This document shows, one piece after another, positions 31,030 through 44,124 of a DNA stretch of 64,000 nt. Source of the stretch: Theileria orientalis strain Shintoku (Eukaryota; Apicomplexa; Aconoidasida; Piroplasmida; Theileriidae); contig NC_025261.1 of the NCBI RefSeq assembly GCF_000740895.1, positions 248,001 to 312,000 of the forward strand. The letters are read 5' to 3'. Made by a program: the position numbers and the translations under genes. Below the pieces are notes generated by a model, which did not search any database, had not been told where the DNA came from, and saw only the letters and a program-made list of their open reading frames with translations. How positions within the stretch are numbered: the first letter of the stretch is position 1; every line of letters starts with the position of its first letter.

Positions 31030-33368
31030 TCAGTCCAAGAAGATCCTCTGCGTGTCGTTCCGGTCGAAGGTGATCTTGCACTGCGGGCACTTGCGGTTGC
31101 GCGAGCGGATGCTGTTGCTCAGGCACACGCCGCAGAAGACGTGGCCGCACTTGGCGATCACGTGGTCGCGGAAGTTCTCGGAGCAGACTGAGCAGGTCAT
31201 GCGCCGGCGGAGCACCGCGTTCTCCTGCGCAATCAGGTTCTCGACGTCGCCGAGGCTCGCGTCCATGCTCGGCGTCCGCGCCGCGCCGGTCCTCATGGCC
31301 GCGACGTAGTCCTGCAGCGACTTCTGCGCACGGCAGCTCCTGCGGTACTGCGCCTGCAGCTCGCAGACCGCCGAGACCGCCACGTCGCGCTGGTGCTGCA
31401 TATACTTGGCCCTCTTGTGCGCGTGCGTCCACGCGTCTCGGTAGCCGTCGACGATCTTCTCCAGCGACTCGCTCTTGGCGGCGTGCGCGGACACTTTGCT
31501 GTTGGTCACCGTCACGAGTTTGTCGAACCTTTCCTTCAGACTCGCGTAGGCGCTCTCCGTCCTCGCCAGCCTCTCGCGCGTCGACTCCATTTCGTTGAGC
31601 TGGCGCATGAGCTCGTCGCACATCCTCTGCTTCTTTTCGAAGGCCATGCTCACCTCCTCCAGCTCCTCGCTTATGTTCAGCAGCTGCTCCTTGTAGAACT
31701 CGGCGTCCTTGGCTGAAGCTGGGCTGGCGGATCCGCTCGACACGCTAGCCGAACTAGCAGAACTAGTCGCAGCAGAAGCACTGGTGGCACTGGCGACTCC
31801 GGGGCTGCTAGAAACACCAGGCACAGCGGCGACACTATTGACTCCAGGCACTCCAGACACGTTAGGGGCACCAGGTATACCAGACTCACCAGTGACGCCA
31901 GTTACAGCAAAAGCACCAGACGAGCCGGAAGCGACAAAACCACTTGGAGCACTCGCGCTGGGCGGAACTGGCTGACTGCCGCCTCCGTCTCCGTCCCCTG
32001 GAGAGGCCCCTTTACTTCCCTCGGATTTGCGCGACAGGCTGCTTCCTCCCTCCCCGGGGGTGCTGCGGTCGGACGCGTTATCGCTCGCCACCGCCTTGCA
32101 AATCGAGGCGTTGTGCTGGAGCAGCTTCGATATCTTCATCTCACGCCGGTTCAGCTCCTCCGACAGCTTCGCGTTCTCGTCCTTGTACCTTTCAAGCTCC
32201 TGGTCGACGAACCTGTACTTTTCCCTCAGCGTCGCCGCCTCCCGCACCGTCTCCTGGTAGTCGGTCTCGAACGCGGTCACCTTCGTCCTCAGCTCCTCGG
32301 ACATTTTGTCAAACTCCGTCTTCACGGCTGAGTACTCTTCCCCCGGCCCCTCCATCAAATGCGATATTTTGGTTCTCAGCTCTGAGTTTTCCGCCTCGAG
32401 GCGCGCCATCTCCTTGTCCATGTTCTTCGCGTAGTTGAAGAGTCTGTTGTACAGCGATGAGCCCAGTATCATCTCCTCCGTGACCTCCTCCAGGTTTTCC
32501 ACCACCTTCACCTGCTCCGCGTCCGACTCCGTAGACGAGGACGCCGTTTCCAGGTCCTTCTTCGCGTCCTCCGGGCTCTGCGCTCTAAGTTCAAACTTCA
32601 GGAACGCGTTCTGCTTATTCAGTCTCGACACTTCTGTCTTCAGGCTGTTGTGTGTCGCCTTCAGCGACTTGTACTTGTCGTAAATCATGAAAAACATTTT
32701 CCCGTAGTGGTGGCAGTTGTATTTGAGCGCCTTCACCAACCCCGACTCGTCGATGTTACTGTCCGTGCGTGCTCTCCTCACTGACCTCACCAGCGCCTCC
32801 TTTTTGCACTGGAACACTCCCATGTTCGACTCTATGTACTCCTCCTTCACCTTTTCCCACTCCGCCTCGTCGTAGAAATCGTCTGGGAAGAGGAACTGGT
32901 CGTTGTCGAACATGTACACGAACTCGTCCAGGTCCACTTCTCCTTCTCCTCCGTTTGGTGCGACGTACGGGAACTTTGTGGTAAGCATCTTTTCCCAGAA
33001 CATTCCTTTTTCTTCCTTCTCCTCCTGTGCTTCTCCCTTTTTTCCGTTGATTTCCGACGCTTTTGTGTTTGCCATTTTTTGGGACAGGTACAGCTCTATG
33101 TCTGCGTTCATTGCGTCCCACAGTGACGATATAGAGGCTATTAGTGACTCCAGTGTTTCTACTTTTCTGGAGAGCACCAGGTTGTTGCGATTAAGTGTTT
33201 CATTTTCCTTGCGATATTGCTCTATGCTCCTGCGTAGGCTGTTGTTATTTTGCTCGTACAGTTCTATGCTCTAAAGAATTATTATGATTCCTCTGGTTAA
33301 CTAACTCTCAGTGGTAGGCTTTCTTCCAGTATGGAAACGTCTGGCCTTGAGCGTTTCTTTGAGGCCAT
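31030..33368 (-). CDS. BRE1-like E3 ubiquitin ligase (histone H2B type), RING finger
   Basis: Two exons, 33306-33368 and 31030-33270, joined over a 35-nt intron, encode about 767 residues. Bre1/RNF20-type ligases monoubiquitinate histone H2B. The architecture fits: long coiled coils (for example LSRLNKQNAFLKFELRAQ and the stretch near residue 300), then a C-terminal C3HC4 RING (CSVCSENF..., CGHVFCGVC, CPQCKITF) ending within ten residues of QRIFLD. The N-terminal MASKKRSRP resembles a nuclear signal. Residues about 380-490 form a Gly/Ser/Ala/Pro/Val-rich linker with collagen-like runs (SGVPGVNSVAAVPGVS), which is unusual in this family. The Rad6-like E2 partner is not in the window; the E2 at 45.4 kb is of a different kind. 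Confidence 0.88.
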
Positions 33369-33610
33369 TTTTTCTTTGACTACTCTATGTTCATGTTTCT
33401 TGTTTTTCTTCTTTTTTTTCTCTTAACTACTGGTTCTTTTTGTTTTTAATGCATACATATTTATCGTACTTTTACTTATATATAAATGTGTTGACTATAT
33501 TATTGCTATTTTATTGATTTTTATGTGGTGCTTGAGCCTTCCTATTATCCTTATATTTGTTATTCTGGTCACATTTCCTTTTTTTCTGGGTTTTTCTTTT
33601 CTTCTTCTTA

Positions 33611-36506
33611 CTAATATATTGGCTCTATTCTGTTGTGTAGCTTTTTTACTATTTTTCTTGCTAGGTAATAGCTTGGGTCCAGTGTTCCTTCCAACACCCA
33701 CTGTTTCCCTCCTTCCTTTTCCTTTTTACTCACTCTCACCTTTTGGTTGATGACTACGCTTCCTGATTCCATGCTTATTCCGTTTGGAAGGCAATCGTCC
33801 ATGAAGCTTGCGCACGTTGCCATGTTTACTTCTCCTATCAGTATTGTTTCATCTCCTCCCATTTTTATTTTTTCCTTTTCTTTTTTTATTTTTCCATTTT
33901 CTACTCCTTCTACTTTAAATTCCAATTTTGACCTTCTTGTTGACTCTTCTGACCAAAAGGTGTGGCAGTTTATTACATTTATTGTTGTTTCTTCTTCCTG
34001 GCCTACATCTTCTGTGTTTGTTAGCTTCGATATTACTTGGCATATTCTGTTTCTGTTATTTTTATTTTTCCACTGCTGTATTGTTTCTAATACTGTATTT
34101 ATTCTTTGGTATTTTTCATTTTTTCCTCTTTTACTCTCTCCGATCCCTCCTTTACTCAGCATACTTCTCACTGATGACAACAATTCTGTTTCCAACAACA
34201 CTGGGTAATTCGTTATATTTAAATTTACTGACACCACTTCATTAATTTTTTCTTTGTTTTCTCTCTTTCCATTTTCCTTTTTACCTTTTCTTTCTTGTTC
34301 CTTATAGAACGAGTGTATTTTACATTTCAATAATTTGTTTAAATATTGTTCATTTTTCGAACTTGATGTTACATTTGGTATCAATACGATATTCCTACAC
34401 ATTTTACTTAGTTATAGTCTACATTTTTCCCTTTTTTTTAAACTTTTTTATCTATTTTACTAATTTCCTCTAATAAATTAGCATATGCTTTTCTTACCTT
34501 GGTGATGTGCGATATAATAGGCTTGCCATTTGTGGCTGCTTCAGTTCATTTGAGAAACAGTTTGACATACATATTTGCGACTTTACTACGAACGGGAACT
34601 TTTTTGTCAGCATTTCCGTCGTAGGTTGCTGCTCCTCCACTGCCTCACTTTCCATGTCGAACCCCTTACTCTTATTATCGTCCACGTACTTTCTGTAGTA
34701 GTCCTCTATTCCCGTCTTCTCATTTTCGTATTTGACGTACACTGTTTCTTCTTCGTACTCTTCGTAGTTCGGCATGTTTATGTACCCGTATGGGTTAACT
34801 GGGTCTGCCAACAGGTCGTCGAACGGCAATCCGTAGTCCTGTGTATTTTTTGCGTCATGATCCGCATTTTGTGTTCCACTTGCGTGTACCTGCATATTAA
34901 ATTTACTGTTTGTTATTACAATCGCCAATTATTAGCTCTTTGTTATAGCTACTACTTTTGGTTACTAATATTGACGATTATAACTATTCTTACGTTCGAA
35001 TACAATCCTCTCCCTGTCAAATCTCCATATTCCTCGTAGTTTGTGGACTCCTTATTCTCATTCCTCTCCTCTGCTTCCGCCTCATCTATTAATTACAATC
35101 AATGTTGTCATAAACACACAGACATATACTACTATTACTACGACCCATAATGCTTAACTATGCACATCGTGTATATGTACATATCTATGCACTGCTATTT
35201 TGGCACATATTCTACGTTCATACCTGATTCACCTCTCGTGTTCTTCAGATTAATTTGCAGCTTATATTGCGGCAGCTGTCCTTCGTGTAACTTCTGACTG
35301 TAGATGTACTTTGTCACTGACTCGTTTGGTCTTGTCAGCACCACCATGTTTTTGTAGTAGGACGAGATTGCCACGAACAGGAAGTTCGAGAACCCGAAGT
35401 CCACGCTGCTCGTCGTCGATATGAACACCGTCGGACTGTACCTGTACTTCGCCACTTGCGCCAGTGACGTTATGATTTCTATTTTACTCAGGTCCATCAG
35501 CGGGTTCCAGAGCGTCTTGATGAAGTTGTGGAATATGTTCGTCTTCAGGTACTCCAGGCACGTTCCTATGAACAGCAGCATCTTGTCTGCTATTGGCGAG
35601 GCCAGCACCACTTTAAACTGAGACAGTTGCGAAGTCATCCAGATCATGTTCAGGTGAATCAGCAGGTTTACCAGTGTGCAGTCCACGTCCATTGGGAAGA
35701 GCACGTTTCCTCCGTTCGACAGCGTCGTCACCATTCTCTCCACCAGTCCGTTCAGGTCGTTGCACGCTTCCACTGACTGTGGTCCACTAACGTGCTCTCC
35801 CTCCTCCTCCTGTTCGTCCGTCAGCACGAGCAGGTCTGGTCTCGCCAGCTCTTTTATGTTCGTTCCGTTTAGCAGCGTGCTCGGGTTTATTCTTATCTTT
35901 TCTCCGCAGACGATCGTGTTAAACCCTACCGATATTGACCACAGCGACCCTCCTATTGAGTATCCGTTGTTTACTGCCCAGAAGCTAGCTTTCATTTCCA
36001 CGTTTTCCATCTTTTTTACGTGCGTGTGTGTTTCTCTGTACCTCAGCTTCACGCAGTTCGCGTTAAAAAACTCCAGGTCTTCTGCGCTGTAGTACTCGAA
36101 CTCCTTCGTGAAGTTAACGTTTTCTAACACGTCTATGAAACATGCTCTCATGAACTTGTACGTTCCTTCTGTGCACAGCAGTCTCGGGAACTGCTCCTGT
36201 CTTCCATCTGCTACAAACTTCGACACTAGCCACGGCACTGCTCCTGCGTGTGCGAAATCTCCGTCCGTTATCAGTATCACGTCAACATCTTCTATTTTCC
36301 TACGTTTAAACGATATATCACTCTGACTCTTACCTATTATACAACTCCAATTTTTCTTCATCAAATTCCAGTGACCAACCACAATTCAATAACACTTTCA
36401 ACACGTTATCTTCGTCATAGTTCCCTTCTGTATCTTCCAGTTTAATTGTTAATTTTGTGGCTATTAATTCTCCATGGATCAACGGCTCTATGTTAACTAT
36501 ACTCAT
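33611..36506 (-). CDS. CPSF2: cleavage and polyadenylation specificity factor 100 kDa subunit (CPSF2/CPSF100)
   Basis: Five exons on the minus strand, about 36506-36336, 36300-35225, 35088-34996, 34893-34499 and 34387-33611. The first (MSIVNIEPLIHGEL... VLLNCGWSLEF) matches the CPSF100 start. The metallo-beta-lactamase core follows, but the HxHxDH metal motif is DGDFAHAG, as expected for this non-catalytic partner of CPSF73. Next come GGSLWSISV, the beta-CASP region and a charged linker (EEYEEETVYVKYENEK). The C-terminal piece has GEVNM...INQKVRVSKKEKEGG...WVLEGTLDPSYY, matching the end of CPSF100. The protein acts in pre-mRNA 3'-end cleavage. Its Lys/Glu-rich inserts are a local elaboration. 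Confidence 0.88.
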
Positions 36507-36711
36507 ATTTTATGGATATTATTATTATTTTTCATGATTATATTTTTATCCATTATGTTTTCATACAATTTAAAATTAAAACATTATCAATTACTCTTGT
36601 TAATTACGTACTGTGTAGGGTACCAATTTCGCTACCAATTTATTTATAAATAACCACATATAACACATATTTTTTATCGAACACATTCTTTTATGTTACA
36701 ATATTCATATA

Positions 36712-37997
36712 TTACATGTTTAGTGCTGTGTTTAGTTTTTTTAGTATGTACTGTTGTCGATTGTACAGCACTCTTTGGTTTTTCGCAATTTCTTCTATTT
36801 TATCCGCTATTTCTACATCTGATGACACTAAACACGGCACTGTCACTGGCAAAAATGTTGTTGGCAGCATATTTCCACTGAATAGCATCGTATCGAACTT
36901 TTGCAGGCTCGAGTTGAACTTCAACGTCAGGTATCCGTTCTTCTTGCAGTCATACATCATCCTTCTTGCCAGATAACTGTCTTTCGTGTCCTCCTTTCCG
37001 GCTTCCAGTATGGATTCCAACGTTACCAGCAGCACCACCTTGTTAAATCCTCTACTTATCTTCGGTATGATTTCTATCTTATTCCCTGCCAGGTGGTAGG
37101 ATGAGAACGCATTGTATGCTGTCGTTTCCAACACGTGGACTGATTTTTGTTCACTTTCGTTTATGTTTTCTACCTTTTCGAGTGTTATTAGGCTTCCGAA
37201 CCTCTTCTTCTTTAACACATCCTCGTCCGCTTCCGATGCGTCCTCGTGTGTGTATTTATTCTTAATAAAAAAATCCAATTCTCCCGATATTACGTTGCTA
37301 TACGTGTATTTGTACACGAATTTGTATACTGATTCGTCGAAGCATTTTTTGTTGTCTGACCTACTCCCTGATTGTGGAAGATATGACACGTTCATGTACA
37401 CTGACAGTGCTCCTGGAAAGGGCGTATTATTATACACGTTGTAGGCTACTTTAAACGTCCCTCTCAGCTTCAGAACGTTGGATTCTTCAGTTGGAGGAAT
37501 TAATATTATCTTTTGCAAATCGTTTTCGATTTTGTGATCTATATAGTTTGTCATCACTGTTCCCGTTATGGGAATCGGGGACAATAAATTTGAGGAAATG
37601 ATCAGTCCGATGACAAATATAATCGAGTAAACAAACATTATGAATATCAATGCGAAGAAGGCGTGTATGAATCTTGCTAAAATACATTGATATAGTCCTT
37701 AAACATACCTGATAGACCCCTTCTCGACTTTTGCTTATATCCTGCGATTGAATTGACCACATTCTGCTCCAATTCCGGCAACTCGTACAAAATGTCTTGA
37801 ATTAGCAATATCTTTCTAGACAATGAATCATCAACACATTTCTGTCTTCTTTTTATGATTGACGGTGTTCTAACTAGTCCGTGTTTGGTTCTAGAAAGTT
37901 GGCTGCGATAGTTTGAAGATACAGAATCGTCTTCATCATCATGACTTCTAATTTCCTCATCTTCGTTGATGACTATTGAAACACTTTTACCTTGCAT
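36712..37997 (-). CDS. hypothetical single-pass membrane protein
   Basis: Two exons, 37709-37997 and 36712-37676, joined in frame over a 32-nt intron (GTATGTTTAAGG...TTTTAG), give about 416 residues. The first ~105 residues are polar and basic (KHGLVRTPSIIKRRQK) and probably cytosolic. One membrane helix follows (FFALIFIMFVYSIIFVIGL), then about 290 residues of likely lumenal or extracellular domain with beta-type segments (GTFKVAYNVYNNTPF, ALSVYMNVSYL) and a helical end (QRVLYNRQQYILKKLN). Topology is type II. No known family is recognised. Confidence 0.65.
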
Positions 37998-38116
37998 TTT
38001 TGAGTTTTATGTTACAAATAACATCTCGGGCTATTTCATTCACGTATGTGCACATTTTTACAAAACCGGCATATTAAAGATTAATTATCACACACATACT
38101 GACAAATCATTCTGGG

Positions 38117-38395
38117 ATGTTCGTTGTTAGGGAAAATCGAGATAAAAAAGCTGTTGTTACTAGAAATCCCCATCAGTTGATACAAATATTAGTTATTTAT
38201 ACTAATTCTGTGTATTATATAAAATGTGTGTACATTAGAATGCTATTTATCTTGGAGAGAATATTTTCACTTCTTGTCATCTCAAATCAGGAACTAGGTA
38301 ATAAGACTTGGCTCGATTTGGTTTTTCACAAAGTGTTCAGCAAATCTGAAGACGAAAGTATAGACTCTAGCACTGATTCAAGTTGTTCCACTTAA
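38117..38395 (+). CDS. small hypothetical ORF
   Basis: A 92-residue frame with one hydrophobic helix (MLFILERIFSLLVIS) and an acidic Ser-rich tail (SEDESIDSSTDSSCST). Possible internal GT...AG pairs could shorten or change it. Coding is plausible but unproven. Confidence 0.35.
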   Translation: MFVVRENRDKKAVVTRNPHQLIQILVIYTNSVYYIKCVYIRMLFILERIFSLLVISNQELGNKTWLDLVFHKVFSKSEDESIDSSTDSSCST

Positions 38396-38715
38396 TATTT
38401 TACATTTTCATTTTAATATATCTTGATTCTCATACCCATTATTATATAATTTAGTTAGTCCTTTTCTTCTGACAATAAAAAATTATTGTTATATACACAT
38501 TCATACAAAAAGATCATCTTTAAATAATTTTACTAAATTGCTTTGTACTGTTACATTTGATTTATGTTTTAAATGTCGTTTTGTGGTTTCTGTTACCCAC
38601 AACATGGGTTGACTATCTGATTGTTTTTATTCTATTTCTATAGAATTCAACACTGTTGATTTTGGAATACAAATCAAAATGGTTATACAATAATTTATAC
38701 GCCAATTTGTATATA

Positions 38716-41700
38716 ATGACGACCCTGAATTCTTTAGAAATTAAAGGAATCCGGTCCTTCACTCCTGATAGGACAGAATGTTTGAAGTTTGAAAAGCCTT
38801 TAACATTGATCGTCGGCAAAAATGGATCAGGGAAGACGGTTAGTCATATATTCACTTTATGATTTTTACTCGTTAAATTCATATTTCTTCATTCGTATTG
38901 TGAATTTGTCAGTTTCAAAGAGATTCCACGTATATTCAGACACTTGTTGAATGCTTGAAGGCTGTCACTTGTGGAATATTGCCTCCTAGTCAGGGGAAAG
39001 GAAGGAACTTTATATTCAACAGCAAGCTAAAGAAGTGTTCAGAGGTCAAATCATCTATAAAGATGACATTCAGCAGCCATAACAATGAAACGGTAACACA
39101 CATTAAACTGTAATCACAACAAATTGCAGATCGCAGCGTCTCGGTCCTATTGTATTTCTAATGACAAATATGACCCTAAGAAGCTCACGTTTAAGGTTAG
39201 TAAGGCCCGTTGCATCGTCCTTAGGCAACCGACAGTACACTGGATATAACATCAGCGGATGGGAATGTGAGTTTAGTTGTTATAAACAAATGCTTAGTTG
39301 AGGACATTGTCTCTCAAAAGCACTCAAATGGATACCACCGTTCCCTCGTATATGGGAATGTCAAGAGCCCTTTTGGACAACGGTTCGTTACACATAGTCG
39401 ATAATGTGGCCTTTAGTGATATTCTGCCACCAAGATGAGAATAACTGGCCGCTGGAGGACGCGAGTAAAATAAAAGCGCGGTTTGATGACTTGCTGGAAA
39501 CGGCAGGGTACGTGCATTGCATAATTAAGTTGCTTTAGGTTTACGAAGGCATTACAGTCACTCAGCAAGGCCAGGTAGGCTTCAAGCTCGATCAGATTCG
39601 TTTAGAAAGGAGCAAGAGACGTACATACTGTCCCTAAACTCGAAATTGGAAGCACACAAGCAGGAGATTATAAGGGTAAGGTCACTAATGGAGATAATTA
39701 TGTAGATTGATACACTGAGGAAGAAGTGGAACGTGATCAAGGACGAGATTGATAGAATCAAACGTGAACAAGAGTAAGAAGTTGTTTTAGTTAAATGAAA
39801 ACAACACATTGGATTAAAAACAAATTATCTACAGATCTTTGAAAAATAAATCGACTGTTTTGATTGACGAGATTGCATTGGTACAAAAAGATTACGAAAG
39901 CGCTTCGGCGATATACAATGAATATAATAAATGTGAAACGGATTATTTAAAGTACGCTTGGGAAATTAAATATATCTTTTAGATTGAAGGAAGAGTGCAA
40001 TCTGTTATATGAGCATTTGTCTGAAATATACGATGAAAGTTTAGAAGAAATACTGAAGTTCCATTCTGATCTGTCTGAGGAGTTGAGGGTACTGAGCAAC
40101 GAATTCACGCACTTATAGGAGTCGGAAACAAAAAACGATGAGCTATCTAGAACGATACACGAATTGTGTAAACAGCTATATGATTACAACAAGAAGCTAA
40201 CAGACATAGGCTCACTTGTAAGTTAATAGTAAACAAAGAATATTTGGTACATAAGTGGAGATGACAAAGATGGCAATAAGCTAAATCTATTAAATAGGAA
40301 AACAGAGTCACGAGGCTTAGGGAGGACTACGAGGTGAATGAGAAGAGGATTGATCAACTGAGAACGGAGTTGTGTACAGCCTTTTCAATCGATGAGGTCA
40401 ATTTCGGAGAGTTAATTGAGTTAGTTTGAAGAAGCGCAAAGGTGCATAGGTCGAAACTTGAGTTGTTATCAACAATATCGTCAATGGAGGAGCAATTGAC
40501 CCTCGAGGGACAGAATTTGGAAGATGAGTTCAACTCACTTCAGTCGTCACTGCTGAACACAAAGGGTACTGCACATAATAGATTAATTATCCGTGTAGCG
40601 GCATTTCATAGCATAAGCTCAACACTAAAGTCGGTTGAGTCGAAAATCCGGGAGATAGAAGCATTGACATCAAAGGTTAGATGATTCGCGAATAACAAGT
40701 GGATTAGCTGGATGAATTGAACGACAGTAAAGACGACCTGAATAAAAAGTTAGATGAAGCCACAAATGAAGTTGCGGAGTTGGAGCAAAGACTTACCAGT
40801 AAGTTCAGTTTATTGCTGGCATACATAAGTATACACGCACATGTATACACATGTATACACAAATATACACATACACACATATAATACAGATGCATACAGA
40901 TATATACACATTCATACACATTTGTAGATTTGCAAAATGAAAAGGAAAAAATGTTGAATAAGGGATACAGAATTAAGAATATGATACAGATAAAGGAAGA
41001 TATAAATAAGGATGACATAAAGAGCGGAATTAACTTTTTGAATTACATATTGGATAATGACGCACAGTCAATAGACTCATACCTAAGTCTGATAAGTCGA
41101 TATGGCTTAGGTAAGTTTAGTATGTATATATACGAGTAAATTAATATTATTTCAGATGAAAAGAAGCTGGTTCAAACAGTAAAAAGGTATTGAATAAACT
41201 TTAAAGGTCAATAAACAATATGTTAGAATATTTGAAGAACTCCTGGTTACAGAAGAACAAATAATACAAGAAACGCAAGAAACCATAAAAAAGCTATTTT
41301 CTCCGAAAGGTAATTTGAATTAGTGAACACAGTGATTATAGGAGAAGGAAGGGTATCAATGAGAGAGTACAGCGTAAGGAATATTTATGCTACTATTGAA
41401 ACCATTGATCAAAGCGTTAATATTTATAATTGTTTAAACAGGGGGTTGAATCAGAAGCTTCAAATGTGTATTTTGAGCCTTACAATGAACTGATGAAAAT
41501 ACTGACAAACGATAGAATAAAGGAATACATATCATATTTCAACGGGCTGATCAATGAAGAACAAATTGATAGGTATTTTGTTAATAATTAGTGTAACCAT
41601 AACAAGGGTTATGACATTGACTTTATTAAATAATTTAATGACATTAACGCAATTGACGCTGTTACAACAAATTATATTTATAGTGATCGTGGAGATTTCG

Positions 41701-44052
41701 ATCCCGAAAAATACAACGAGTTGTTAAAAAGCATATCGGACTTGAATCAGGAACTGTCAAACAAGAGGTTGGTTGATAGACAGTTCTTGATTGTTTTACG
41801 CACAAATGACCAATTAATTTAGAGCGATGATTGATAAATATAATAAAGAATTGGAGGTTTTGTCTGGTAAAATAGCTGAAATCAACGAGCGTGCAAATAA
41901 ACTTGTGTCATTAAAAGAGCAGAAACAGCAAATACTTGAGAACAAAGACCTACTGAATATTGAAATAGACGAGTGAGTTAATTTAAGCTGCAAGCTAGGA
42001 TAGAAGATTGTAACAGGCGTAAAATTAATGTGCAGGAAAGAAAGTAGCTCACAAAGTGTAAAGACCTCAATGAAAAGAATCAGTGAGGAATTGAACCGAG
42101 TGAAAAACGAAAGGAATGTAAAATATCACAAATACAACAGGTTGGTTACCGTTTCAGTATTTCTGTAAAGTTATTTTTAAGGTTGTTATTATCACTGGAA
42201 CATGATAACTTTGTAGTTTATACAAGGAGTATTTAAACAAAAATGAAAGAAACGCAACAATAACATCCGAATTAAGTGAACTGTTGCGTAACAGAGAGGG
42301 AAACAAGTAAGAATGATTAACACATGCCCTGACCTTAGTGTGAAGGACTTGAACTCGAACATAGAGCAGCTGGTAACAAGTGCCTTAAACAACACTCTTT
42401 AGAACGTTGACATCACAGTCAACAAGGACGAGCAAACGAAGTTGTTGGAAAAGATGAAGAAAATAAAGTTATCGCTGCAGCTGCTTACGGATAACATAGC
42501 ATATAAGCACAAGCGGTATTTAATGGAAGAGTCAAAGTCGAGGTTGGACGAGCTTAAAACGGACTTGGGTGAGTTGGTAGACAAGGATTTAACGAATATT
42601 TAAAATTGAGGCGCAATGGCTAAATCTATGCTGTAGATAATAAAAATTACAACGTAATCAAAAAGACCCTCGACGAGCTGAACGCGGAGCTTTCAACGAT
42701 ATCGCATGAGATGTTAGTTTTACATACCACCTAGGTTTAAGTGCACGCATTAGAGTAGACAGTTATATACTGGAACAGTGTGCTTGCAGACGAATATACG
42801 CACACACATACATATTTGTATTTATGGACAAACGTATGTGTATTTATGGACAAACGTATGTGTGTGTACAAGTACATACACGTACATGTTTTCCAGCTCT
42901 ACGATTAATTACTTCATTTAGTGCCAACATGAACGGGAGGCTTATTGCACTTGAGAAGAGCTGCGGCCAGAACGAGAGCATAGAGAGCAAACTCTTCGCG
43001 AAGGCGCAGTCTGAGTACATTGATTCCTACATCAAGTACAAGTGCCACGTGGAGGCCAGAGAGGTAAGAGGGCTGTTCACAGCGCTTCGCTTAGGACTTG
43101 GAAAAGTATTACAAGTTTCTGGAGTCTGCTCTGCACAGCTACCACCTTGAAAAGGTACACTATAAGCTTATAAATACAGTACAATGTCACGTTTATTAGT
43201 ATCATAATGACATTGATTAGTATAATAATGACATTGATTAGTATAATAATGACATTGATTAGTATAATAATGACATTGATTAGTATAATAATGACATTGA
43301 TTAGTATAATAATGACATTGTAATTGCTAATATCCTTTTAGATTTCCCACATTAACTCTTCGCTCAAGAGGATTTGGCGTGAGGTTTATGCTGGAACCCA
43401 CATAGATTACATCCAGAGTATTTGCACGTTCTCCCACATTTACACGTAGTTCAATCCAAAGTTGACAAGGACTCATCGCCGATGGAAGTGACTTCCCATT
43501 CATATCAGTACAGGTTCGCATTAGTTATTGGCATGTTATTTTGTAAATTAACAAACATATTACCGGGTGATAAATCGATTGCCCTATCGAATTTCTCACC
43601 ATGCAGTTGGTGGTTAACTATCTTACGCACTTGTGGCCCAGCGTTTTATAACTTTCACCGTTCTTAGATTTGTCATGGTCACCACCAACGGGGTAGAGAT
43701 GGACATGAAGGGCCACTGCTCTGCCGGGGAACGCATTCTCACCTCGCTGGTTGTCAGGATGGCGCTCATAGAGTGCTTCAGTGACAACTGCAGCATTTTG
43801 GCCCTCGACGAGCCCACAACCAACTTGGATAAGGAGAGCGTCCAGGTTCGCAGCTACTCGTTAACGCGTGTTTAGAGTCTTGAGAATTCGCTCTGCAAGC
43901 TCGTCAACGAGTCGAATTCGAACTTTCAGCTGATAATCATCACTCACGACGAGAACTTTGCCACCAAGATGGCCACTCTTTGCTCCTGCGACAAGTACTT
44001 CAAGCTTGAGAAGACTGCCACTTACACTCACATCAGGACAGTTCAGTTTTAA
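38716..44052 (+). CDS. RAD50: RAD50 double-strand-break repair ATPase
   Basis: A gene cut into more than 20 small exons, from ATG 38716 to TAA 44050-44052. RAD50 is the SMC-like ATPase of the MRE11-RAD50 complex. The N-terminal part has LEIKGIRSF and Walker A GKNGSGKT split by intron 38839-38939, then [19 protein letters not shown]. The middle (about 39.5-43 kb) codes long coiled coils. The C-terminal part has the ABC signature [19 protein letters not shown] and Walker [15 protein letters not shown] near 43800, ending [10 protein letters not shown]...THIRTVQF. The CxxC zinc hook expected at the coiled-coil tip is not visible in any frame I checked between about 40.2 and 42.6 kb. Exon joins in the middle are not all resolved. 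Confidence 0.9.
43207..43320 (+). repeat. 21-bp tandem repeat in a RAD50 intron
   Basis: ATGACATTG recurs every 21 bp at 43207, 43228, 43249, 43270, 43291 and 43312, within nearly perfect copies of ATGACATTGATTAGTATAAT. It sits in a late intron of RAD50. Such arrays vary in copy number between strains. Confidence 0.95.
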
Positions 44053-44124
44053 TTCCTTGTCATTGCTAGCGTATCTATTCATATACAGAGTCAATTTACT
44101 ATTCACGTTATTTTATTTGTTAAA

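Noticed and set aside
43207..43320. possible CRISPR array
   Set aside because: Units are contiguous 21-bp tandem repeats without unique spacers, inside an intron of a eukaryotic gene.
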